64,000 bases of DNA from Teredinibacter turnerae (GTDB lineage Bacteria > Pseudomonadota > Gammaproteobacteria > Pseudomonadales > Cellvibrionaceae), in the NCBI RefSeq assembly GCF_037935975.1, contig NZ_CP149817.1, forward strand, positions 3,286,001 to 3,350,000. The letters run 5' to 3'. Both the position numbers and the translations under genes were made by a program. The notes beneath the pieces are model-generated. The model was not told the origin of the DNA. It worked only from the letters and a program-made list of their open reading frames with translations, and did not search any database. How positions within the stretch are numbered: the first letter of the stretch is position 1; every line of letters begins with the position of its first letter. Positions 57,340 to 64,000 of this stretch are shown here, piece after piece.

Positions 57340-58002
57340 ATGCGCGCTACATCCCCATCCATACTCAAACAGTTCACATTTCTAGCGCTCGCCTGTGCCG
57401 CCAGCGGTAGTTTGGCCGCGACCATCGGCGATATGGGAAGCGAAGAAAAACAACCTATTCTTGAGCCTGAGAAGCAAGCGCAACCAGTTAAAACGGCAAG
57501 CATCGATACTGAAGTGTTTGAGCTGGGGGCTTATGCGGGTGTACTTAACATAGAAGACTTCAACAGCAACCTGATAACCGGATTTAGCTTCACCTACCAC
57601 TTTTTCGGCTCCTACATCGCCCAACTTAACTACGCAATGGCAACCGCATCCAAGGCGGGGTTCGAGGAAAACAGTGGGCAGAATTTTCTCGCCGATGACG
57701 ACTACGATTTTCGCTACCTAAGTCTGAACGCAGGCTATAAAGTGCTCGAAGGGCGCTCATATCTGGGGAGTAAGCGAAAAATGGAAAGCGCAATTTACCT
57801 ATTGGGGGGAATCGAAACCGTAGAATTTGCCGATGATTCGAATATTGGCGTAGGCCTAGGCGCGAGCTATCGCGTTGTTGCAACCGACTGGCTAACAATC
57901 AATGTCGACATTAAAGATCATATTGTAAATCGTGATTTTATCGGTGACAGCAAGCTAACCCACAACACCGAATTTTCCCTCGGCATAAACGGGCTGTTCT
58001 AA
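57340..58002 (+). CDS. Outer-membrane beta-barrel protein, paralogue A
   Basis: A 220-residue exported protein (signal peptide cleaved after SGSLAA) with alternating amphipathic strands and a terminal aromatic (LGINGLF), as expected of a small outer-membrane barrel. The segment ELGAYAGVLNIEDFNSNL at the start of the barrel is shared, as GVLNIEDF, with the protein at 58265. It is divergent from the machine operon and shares its control region. Barrels of this kind (GltA, GltB and GltH) are components of the myxobacterial machine. Confidence 0.82.
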   Translation: MRATSPSILKQFTFLALACAASGSLAATIGDMGSEEKQPILEPEKQAQPVKTASIDTEVFELGAYAGVLNIEDFNSNLITGFSFTYHFFGSYIAQLNYAMATASKAGFEENSGQNFLADDDYDFRYLSLNAGYKVLEGRSYLGSKRKMESAIYLLGGIETVEFADDSNIGVGLGASYRVVATDWLTINVDIKDHIVNRDFIGDSKLTHNTEFSLGINGLF

Positions 58003-58028
58003 ACAAAGCCTATACCCACAAACAACTT

Positions 58029-58060
58029 ATTAACTTGGCAATGAAAATCGCCAAGTTAAT
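58029..58060. terminator. Hairpin between convergent beta-barrel genes
   Basis: ATTAACTTGGC (58029-58039) pairs perfectly with GCCAAGTTAAT (58050-58060) across a ten-base loop, about 25 bp after the barrel A stop. It lacks a long T-run. The rest of 58061-58264 shows no gene. Confidence 0.5.
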
Positions 58061-58264
58061 AGACAGCGAAGGGCAATGCAAACCCTTGGAGTATTGGAAA
58101 ATCTACACATTTACTCAAATACTTCAAGGGCGCGCGATCAAATAGATAGGACCATCTATTTAGTTGCCTGGTTCATAGGTAACGATGAAGGTAAAGCAAG
58201 GGCACAACCACTTAGCCCGGAAAGCCCCAGAAAAAACGCTGGAAGGCAGTTTTCCAGGTCGGCG

Positions 58265-58849
58265 CTAGAAGACATAGCTCATGCCGAGAGAAATATGCCC
58301 GTTATGCACAGTTTTTTCCTCGGCCATCAGGCTTGTCTTGTAAAAATAATCGCGGTAATCGAGTTTAATAAGGTAGTTATTCCAAATGGCCCACTGATAG
58401 CCAGCACCCACCGTGTAGGTAAAGCTCTGCTCTCCGCCGAAAGTGGTATCGCCCACGCCGCCAACAAGGTAAAACGATGCAAGATCCGGCTCGCCGCCAC
58501 GGCCAAATTCAGCTTGAAACAAATTGACGCCCAGCAATAGATCGTAATGTTGAAAGTCTCTATCTGAACCACTGAAAAGCTGACCCTGACTTTTTTCAAA
58601 GGACGACAACGCAGCCTCGGCCTGCAAATAATTCACCTGTAGAAAAAAATCCTCCGATGCCTTTACCGTCAGACTTGCACCCAGGCTGGGCTCGCTACCA
58701 AAGTCTTCAATATTAAGCACACCTGCAGAGAGGCCAAATTCAACGAATTCGTTGTCGTAGTCCGCGTCCGCCAGCGCTTTCTCAGACGATATCGCGCAGG
58801 CTCCAGCAAGAGCGATTGTTAAAAGAATGTGTTGAAGCCTATTTTCCAT
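58265..58849 (-). CDS. Outer-membrane beta-barrel protein, paralogue B
   Basis: A 194-residue product with signal MENRLQHILLTIALAGACAISSEKALA and a barrel beginning FVEFGLSAGVLNIEDFGSEPSLGASLTV; the C-terminus ends ISLGMSYVF, a typical barrel-assembly signal. GVLNIEDF and the spacing of later strands (FYLVGGVGDTTF versus IYLLGGIETVEF) show it is a paralogue of the protein at 57340. Its start lies inside the end of the upstream gene by 31 bases, so the two are coupled. Confidence 0.84.
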   Translation of the reverse strand: MENRLQHILLTIALAGACAISSEKALADADYDNEFVEFGLSAGVLNIEDFGSEPSLGASLTVKASEDFFLQVNYLQAEAALSSFEKSQGQLFSGSDRDFQHYDLLLGVNLFQAEFGRGGEPDLASFYLVGGVGDTTFGGEQSFTYTVGAGYQWAIWNNYLIKLDYRDYFYKTSLMAEEKTVHNGHISLGMSYVF

Positions 58850-59601
58850 GTCGCGAGGTCCGCATCTTTGTTATCGGTAGAAACTGTCAGCGAACGATAT
58901 TCCGCGCGCATTAAAAAATTTCGGCCTAAATAGTAATTAAGGCCAAATGCCATATTGCTAAAATCGGATTTTTTAATTTCCAAAGGCACAAGCTTGGGCT
59001 GTGAGTCCACGTCCATCTCACCAGCACCGACAAGGAGGTAGGGCGACAATCGCCACTGAGAGAATGGCTCTACAATCAGGTTAATACCGTAGTAATCACC
59101 GCGCACATCTTCACCGTAGAGCTTGCCGTACTCAGTGTCCAGTGCGGCCCAGCTTATGGGCCGGTAGCCCAGCGAGAAAGTCCAGTGATCCGAATTTTTT
59201 AATTCCCCGCTGGTAAAAACGCCGCTGGATAGACCGAGCAAAAATGAATTTTTTAAATAATTACCAAAGCTCACTTCGGGCAAATCGGCGGGTTCACCAG
59301 TCGCCTGGACTGTGCGCGAAATTTGTTTTGCTGTTACCCATCCTGTGCGCCCGTTTTGGAGCCGGATTTCGTACCATCCAGGTCGCTTCGCAATTATTTC
59401 AATCGCCTCGCCCTGTTCAACCGCATAAAACACGGGGTAACCCCGGCCAGGCCCTGCATGCACATCCGCGTACACATCAATAACCTGGAGTGTTACCCGC
59501 TCGCCGGCTGTTTCTGCCGCAAACAACTGCGCCTGTGACGAAACGCACAGCGCGAATCCAAGAAAAAGTGAACGAATTTTTTTAAGGTAGGGTTGCGGCA
59601 T
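58819..59601 (-). CDS. SH3 domain plus outer-membrane beta-barrel protein
   Basis: A 260-residue exported protein (signal ending SSQAQLFAA). An SH3b domain (about 35-95, VTLQVIDVYADVHAGPGRGYPVFYAVEQGEAIEII and WYEIRLQNGRTGWVTAKQI) precedes a barrel (about 115-260, ending WKIGFNTFF). Bacterial SH3 domains often bind peptidoglycan, so the protein may tether the barrel to the wall. It is followed by paralogue B with an overlap of 31 bases. Confidence 0.85.
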   Translation of the reverse strand: MPQPYLKKIRSLFLGFALCVSSQAQLFAAETAGERVTLQVIDVYADVHAGPGRGYPVFYAVEQGEAIEIIAKRPGWYEIRLQNGRTGWVTAKQISRTVQATGEPADLPEVSFGNYLKNSFLLGLSSGVFTSGELKNSDHWTFSLGYRPISWAALDTEYGKLYGEDVRGDYYGINLIVEPFSQWRLSPYLLVGAGEMDVDSQPKLVPLEIKKSDFSNMAFGLNYYLGRNFLMRAEYRSLTVSTDNKDADLATWKIGFNTFF

Positions 59602-59664
59602 CAGCCTTTCTCATCTGCTTACTAAGCACATGATTTTAGCCGCCACCGTATTGTAAAACAGCGA

Positions 59665-60336
59665 TTAAGTTCGTGTTTTACTCAGCTTGTCGGCTAAACG
59701 CGTCGGTTCCGGTAGGCGATAACCATTGCCAGCCGCCAAAACCAGAGCGCGAGAAGAAGGTATGTCTACCAAGTGTCCTGGTGATACATACAAAGGTTTA
59801 ACATTCGTTCGAGTGCGCAGTAGCCAGCCGACGTGCTCGTCGTTTGCCATCAACGGGTTGCTTTCACCTCTGTTTTTACCTGGCTCGCAGGCATCACCAA
59901 CGAGCCGACTTTTTGCTACGCCAATGGTAGGCAAATTCAATAGCACGCCCAAGTGGCTCGCGATACCAAATCGGCGCGGGTGTGCTATTCCCTGGCCATC
60001 ACACATGACTAATTGCGGTTTCGTGCGGAGCTGTAGCCAGGCACCGAGCACAGCCGGTAATTCGCGAAACGAAAGATAACCGGGTACATACGGAAACCGG
60101 GTTGGCTCGCTGAAGCAGACCTGTTCCACACAATGGCCACCGGGATATAACAAGACACAAATCGCTGCAACAGTGACTGCGCCGCCTTCACGAAACGCGA
60201 CATCTACCCCGGCAACATACTCTGGCAAGCCATCGAATCGACCCGAAACGCTTACCTGTCCTTGCAAGCTCGCTTGTACAGCTTTCGCCTCGCTAAAATT
60301 TGAAGGCCAGTTTTCCGTAAACACCTGTTTCTCCAT
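59665..60336 (-). CDS. nfi: Endonuclease V
   Basis: A 223-residue nuclease for deaminated bases (deoxyinosine). Family motifs are intact: VAGVDVAFRE (catalytic Asp), RFPYVPGYLSFRELPAVL (conserved glutamate) and DGQGIAHPRRFGIASHLGVLLNLPTIGVAKSRL. It cuts the second phosphodiester 3' to inosine. No link to the machine; it starts a different functional block. Confidence 0.96.
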   Translation of the reverse strand: MEKQVFTENWPSNFSEAKAVQASLQGQVSVSGRFDGLPEYVAGVDVAFREGGAVTVAAICVLLYPGGHCVEQVCFSEPTRFPYVPGYLSFRELPAVLGAWLQLRTKPQLVMCDGQGIAHPRRFGIASHLGVLLNLPTIGVAKSRLVGDACEPGKNRGESNPLMANDEHVGWLLRTRTNVKPLYVSPGHLVDIPSSRALVLAAGNGYRLPEPTRLADKLSKTRT

Positions 60337-60603
60337 TTACAACGCTTTCCAATTTGCTCCGCATTTTATTCTAAGAGTTAACCATTGCAGGCTTGTAACC
60401 AGAAGCCAGAGCCCTAGCTCTCTCGTTACAAAGTCAACACAGAGCTTATGGATATCGAGCTAAAAGTGAAATCCTCCCGTCTTCGCGTGCTTTCACTAAT
60501 AGATTACAATCAACGCTCATCCGCAGGCTCCACTTGACGCACATTAATGCAAGTGCAGGGACATTTCACGTATTCTTCAGGGAAAGTCGGAACGAAGACA
60601 ACC

Positions 60604-61524
60604 ATGAACACATCGGCAAGCATCACCCAATCACCCTCAAAGTTGACTGTTTTTTTACTGGCAATACGCCCGCGTACCCTGCCCGCTTCACTCAGCCCCG
60701 TGGTACTCGGCACCGCGCTAGTGCCAGCCAGCCAGTTCAATTGGGCGATCGCCTTGTGCGCGCTCGGTGTGGCGCTGTTTCTGCAAATAGCAGTCAATCT
60801 GGCCAACGACTACTTCGATGCCAAGTCCGGGATTGATACCACCGCACGCCTGGGGCCAATTCGCGTAACCCAGTCTAACCTTGCCCCCGCCCAGATTGTC
60901 GCGCTGGGTGTCGCGTTATTTCTCTGCCTCGCGACCTTCTGCGGCTTAGCCTTGGTGATTCACACGGGGTGGCCGCTGCTGGTGGTTGGGCTCATCTGTA
61001 TTTTGGCCACACTCGCCTACAGTGGCGGTCCCTACCCCCTCGCCTCCCATGCTCTTGGCGAAATAACGGTGTTGATATTTTTCGGCTGGGTCGCCGTGTT
61101 GGGAAGCTACTATGTCCACACCCAAAGCCTGAGCCCCCAAGTGTTCTGGCTAAGTAATGCACTTGGTCTGGTGCTTGCGGCGATCATGCTGGTAAATAAT
61201 TTACGCGACATCAAAACTGATCGTATTGCCAGGAAATACACCTTAGCGGTGCTGTTGGGCGATTCCTGCAGCCGACTGCTTTACACCACACTGGTTATTG
61301 CAGCTGCATTCGCACATATAGTCGGCTTTAGTTTCGCAGCGGAAGATCCTCATTTAAGCGAAATGTTCCTGCCGCTGCTCGTCTGCTTGCCTAGCGGCTA
61401 CTTCTGCTGCCGCGACGCGCGACGTTTGCAAGGTCGCGAGTTAAACCGCCTGTTAGGGTCTACCGCATTGCTCGGTCTGCTCTACGCGGGCACTACCGCT
61501 TTATTGCACCTGCTGTTTCGATAA
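60604..61524 (+). CDS. menA: MenA-type 1,4-dihydroxy-2-naphthoate prenyltransferase
   Basis: A 306-residue UbiA-superfamily membrane prenyltransferase. Two Asp-rich motifs are present: NLANDYFDAKSGID with RLGPIRVTQS (about 65-95) and NNLRDIKTDRIARKYTLAVLLG (about 195-220). These fit MenA, which attaches the isoprenoid tail in menaquinone synthesis, rather than UbiA. ATG 60604 gives the usual N-terminus; ATG 60547 would add 19 residues. No other men genes are in the window, so its quinone role is uncertain. Confidence 0.82.
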   Translation: MNTSASITQSPSKLTVFLLAIRPRTLPASLSPVVLGTALVPASQFNWAIALCALGVALFLQIAVNLANDYFDAKSGIDTTARLGPIRVTQSNLAPAQIVALGVALFLCLATFCGLALVIHTGWPLLVVGLICILATLAYSGGPYPLASHALGEITVLIFFGWVAVLGSYYVHTQSLSPQVFWLSNALGLVLAAIMLVNNLRDIKTDRIARKYTLAVLLGDSCSRLLYTTLVIAAAFAHIVGFSFAAEDPHLSEMFLPLLVCLPSGYFCCRDARRLQGRELNRLLGSTALLGLLYAGTTALLHLLFR

Positions 61525-61742
61525 GTCGCTATCAGACGCCCCCGCTATTGGGTTCTATTTAGGGCCTATACATGGGGCCTAAACCCTAGCCACGCACCAT
61601 GCGTCAAAGATCCAGCTCCTGCGCAATGTATGACACGCCCCTCATGCGCCGCTGATAACCAGGCTCTAGGCTCCGCCAGCAAACCGGGTGCATGCGTCAG
61701 CAAAGGATCTCCAAGCCGAGCCTATTCCACGGTGGTACCACA

Positions 61743-63254
61743 ATGACGACACAACCGCACGATCTAGACGCTCTTCTCAACCAGTTGATCACCTTACGCG
61801 CCGATATGGTTGAGGGCGCAAAGAACCGACTTGCAAATTACACGGCGTATTTCCCGGGCGATGAGTTCACGCCCAGTGCGTGGAACCTGGCGCTTTATCT
61901 GACCTTGCGGCGCCATGACTTACGCGAATTACAGTCACAGTTGGCCAGTTGCGGACTGTCGTCCATCGGCCACTCGGAAGGCCATATTCTGGATACGCTG
62001 AATAAGGTCATCAGCTTGCTTTCGCTCACCCTGGATAGGCCTGCGCCCGAGACGCCCGAACAGATTGCGGTAATTGACTACTACCGCGGCGGTGCACTGC
62101 TGCAAAAACACACCGATGCCGTATTCGGTCCTGCGCCGGAGCTGCGCGACGTGCGTATTATGGTCACACTCCCCACACAGGCTGCAGACGACTTCGGTTT
62201 TATCAAGCAACTTCTTCTGGACGGCATGGATTGCGCCCGCATCAATTGCGCCCACGACGACAAAACCCACTGGCAGAAAATGATCGACAATGTACGCGAA
62301 GCACAGGACGCCACAGGCAAGCAGTGCAAAATATATATGGACTTAGCCGGCCCCAAAATTCGCACCGGCGCGCTGGCAAAAAAAACGGGAAAACCCGCCG
62401 ACATCCTGAAAGTTAGCACCAGTGACAGACTACTTTTGAGCGCACAACAGCCAGACATGGCGCTTCAATCTTTAGAGCCACAAACCACAAGCAACCTGGC
62501 TGGCGCGATTCAGTGCACTTGCCCCGAAATATTTGCCTTTCTCGCGGTCGGCGACGCCGTGTGGATCGACGACGGCAAGACCGGGGGTTCTGTTGAGTGG
62601 GTGTCTGCGGAAAATGCCATTTTGCAGATTACCCAAACGGGCCCCAACGGCTCGAAAATTCGAAGCGACAAGGGTGTGAACTTTCCAGACACTCAACTCA
62701 ATCTATCGCCTTTAACCGAAAAAGACCTGGACGACCTGGACTTTATTGCCAATCACGCCGACCTGGTGGGTTACTCTTTTGTGCAATCGCTGGAAGACAT
62801 GAATCGGCTCAACGACGAGTTAAAGGCTCGCAATGCCAGCGACCTGCCAGTGATCGCAAAAATTGAAACCCGGCGCGCAGTCAAACGCTTTCCCGAAATA
62901 CTCTTTGGTGCGATGGGGCGCCAACCCATCGGTGTCATGATTGCCCGCGGCGACCTCGCTGTCGAGCTTGGCGGAGAACGCATGGCTGAGATCCAGGAGG
63001 AACTCCTGTGGCTGTGCGAAGCCGCCCACGTGCCTGTCATATGGGCAACGCAAGTCCTGGAAAGCCTCGCCAAAAAAGGCTTGGCGTCCCGCCCCGAACT
63101 GACAGATGCGGCAATGGCCGAGCGTGCCGAGTGTGTGATGCTTAACAAAGGTCGGTTTATCCATGCGGCTGTTCAAACACTCAGCGACATCCTCTCCCGA
63201 ATGGCGGCCCATCAACACAAAAAGCGCTCGCAAATGCGCGCTCTGCACTGGTAA
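61743..63254 (+). CDS. Pyruvate-kinase-like protein lacking the C-terminal regulatory domain
   Basis: A 503-residue protein in which the pyruvate kinase barrel starts late, near residue 136 (VRIMVTLPTQAADDFGFIKQLLLDGMDCARINCAHDD), followed by the metal/substrate motifs (MDLAGPKIRTG, VIAKIETRRAVKRF, MIARGDLAVELG) and the ATQVLESLAKKGLASRPELTDAAMAE motif. It ends soon after (HQHKKRSQMRALHW), so the allosteric C-terminal domain is missing, while an unusual ~135-residue N-terminal region of helical character is added. GGTGG precedes ATG 61743. It may be a divergent pyruvate kinase or have another substrate. Confidence 0.8.
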   Translation: MTTQPHDLDALLNQLITLRADMVEGAKNRLANYTAYFPGDEFTPSAWNLALYLTLRRHDLRELQSQLASCGLSSIGHSEGHILDTLNKVISLLSLTLDRPAPETPEQIAVIDYYRGGALLQKHTDAVFGPAPELRDVRIMVTLPTQAADDFGFIKQLLLDGMDCARINCAHDDKTHWQKMIDNVREAQDATGKQCKIYMDLAGPKIRTGALAKKTGKPADILKVSTSDRLLLSAQQPDMALQSLEPQTTSNLAGAIQCTCPEIFAFLAVGDAVWIDDGKTGGSVEWVSAENAILQITQTGPNGSKIRSDKGVNFPDTQLNLSPLTEKDLDDLDFIANHADLVGYSFVQSLEDMNRLNDELKARNASDLPVIAKIETRRAVKRFPEILFGAMGRQPIGVMIARGDLAVELGGERMAEIQEELLWLCEAAHVPVIWATQVLESLAKKGLASRPELTDAAMAERAECVMLNKGRFIHAAVQTLSDILSRMAAHQHKKRSQMRALHW

Positions 63255-63408
63255 CACCAGATTACCTCAACAAGGTTGTAGAACCGGGCCGATGCTCGCA
63301 GCAGGCTAACGGGCAATCTCTAACGGCCCTGCGGTGTGCTATACCTTAGAGATGAAAGGCCGCGTCCTCGGGCGCTGGCGAAACCCATGATCCGTATCCA
63401 AAGGTATT

Positions 63409-64000
63409 ATGGCTAACTCCCCCAACGGCAAAACCAGCTATTTTGTTGTCGCCGCCGAAGTGGCCGCCGAACTCCACAAAGCGACTATGGTGGCGAAGGA
63501 CATTTCGTTAACGGCAAGTAACGCTCGCGCCCTGGCCTTGCGTGCCGGGCATGGTGCAGCGGGCTTTCGCGCGCTGACCGATTTTATTGACGAGTTAGCC
63601 AACAAAACCGTGAATGCCTCCGGTGAAATAAATCAACGGGCCATGAGCGTTAGCCGCTTGGCCTCCGAGACTGCTCGCTTAAAAGATGCGGTTGCGCGCA
63701 TGAATAAAGCCCAGGTTCGTGCGCGCGAAGCGCCTTTCCAGCAAACCCTTGCGCCCGTTATACGCAAAGCAGACAGTGCCTACCGGGATGTCCAAAACGA
63801 TTATGATCGCCAGATTTTCAAGCTGATCGCCGATCTGAATGAACTTGCGCGCGAGCTGCGCACCGCGACCGTGCTGGCAGCCATGTCGCGCGTAGAGGCT
63901 TCCGCATCCGGCAAAGACTTTGAGGATTCACTCAACGTCATTGCTAACAATGTCGCCCAAGCCGCAGAAAAAATTCAGGCACACGTCAAAACATCACAGC
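63409..64000 (+). CDS. MCP-like cytoplasmic signalling protein (3' end outside window)
   Basis: An open frame from ATG 63409 (AAAGG upstream) to the right edge, 197 codons. There is no membrane helix or periplasmic domain at the N-terminus. The segment DISLTASNARALALRAGHGAAGFRALTDFIDELA resembles the chemoreceptor hairpin (NLLALNAAIEAARAGEhGRGFAVVAxEVRxLA), followed by long coiled-coil helices. This suggests a soluble methyl-accepting-protein-like signalling component of unknown input. Confidence 0.7.
   Translation, partial: MANSPNGKTSYFVVAAEVAAELHKATMVAKDISLTASNARALALRAGHGAAGFRALTDFIDELANKTVNASGEINQRAMSVSRLASETARLKDAVARMNKAQVRAREAPFQQTLAPVIRKADSAYRDVQNDYDRQIFKLIADLNELARELRTATVLAAMSRVEASASGKDFEDSLNVIANNVAQAAEKIQAHVKTSQ

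Noticed and set aside
63255-63408. Riboswitch (GEMM/c-di-GMP type) upstream of the MCP-like gene
   Set aside because: The gap is GC-rich and could fold, but I could not find a conserved riboswitch core; no call made.

Overview
The window is a gene-dense stretch of a Gammaproteobacterium chromosome with moderate G+C content. The order smc-zipA-ligA, a System I cytochrome c maturation set, MiaE, AcnB, an intracellular PHA depolymerase, and secreted proteins with Pro/Ser-rich linkers and fibro-slime or PKD-type domains suggest a marine or polysaccharide-degrading lineage such as the Cellvibrionaceae (Teredinibacter/Saccharophagus-like). That placement is inference. Nothing in the first 25 kb looks recently transferred.

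Layout. 1-7.2 kb: a truncated Tat-exported solute-binding protein, miaE, a DUF1289 protein, a CBM9-like lipoprotein, acnB (GTG start) and two small unknown genes. 7.2-14.5 kb: a DMT permease, a patatin phospholipase, an NfeD/SPFH membrane pair, a fatty acyl-CoA ligase and an acyl-CoA dehydrogenase. 14.5-25 kb: two small lipoproteins, an AraC regulator, two small unknowns, an SLT-like lipoprotein, ligA, zipA and smc. 25-38.5 kb: the ccm operon, split in two. ccmABCDEFG (38.5-33.1 kb) runs into aguA-aguB and phaZ, while ccmH-ccmI (26.8-25.0 kb) lie beyond a duplicated tRNA-Val/tRNA-Asp locus made of 181-199 bp structured repeats (27.0-28.6 kb). 38.5-43.4 kb: a FliK/FlhB-like orphan pair, ppnP, a PAS histidine kinase and a degenerate HD-GYP protein. 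43.5-59.6 kb: a large surface lipoprotein and a presumptive envelope machine. 59.6-64 kb: endonuclease V, a MenA-type prenyltransferase, a two-part pyruvate-kinase-like protein and the start of an MCP-like protein.

The most interesting region is 47.8-59.6 kb. One minus-strand operon encodes a coiled-coil periplasmic protein, a TPR/coiled-coil protein, a 947-residue TPR lipoprotein, a smaller TPR lipoprotein, a small exported protein, a TolQ/ExbB-type stator, two ExbD/TolR-type proteins and a TonB-like protein with an AgmX/PglI-type C-terminus. Three short outer-membrane beta-barrels, two of them clear paralogues, lie beside its promoter. A 1,239-residue lipoprotein with PKD-like and fibro-slime domains lies downstream. 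The parts list resembles the core of the myxobacterial Agl-Glt gliding/envelope machine (TolQR motor, AgmX/GltJ, TPR proteins, barrels), here without the known cytoplasmic regulators. One of the two ExbD proteins has Asn in place of the membrane Asp normally used in proton transfer, so the motor may be asymmetric. I propose a proton-motive-force-driven trans-envelope complex working on a surface adhesin or glycan. Its function in this organism is not known from the sequence.
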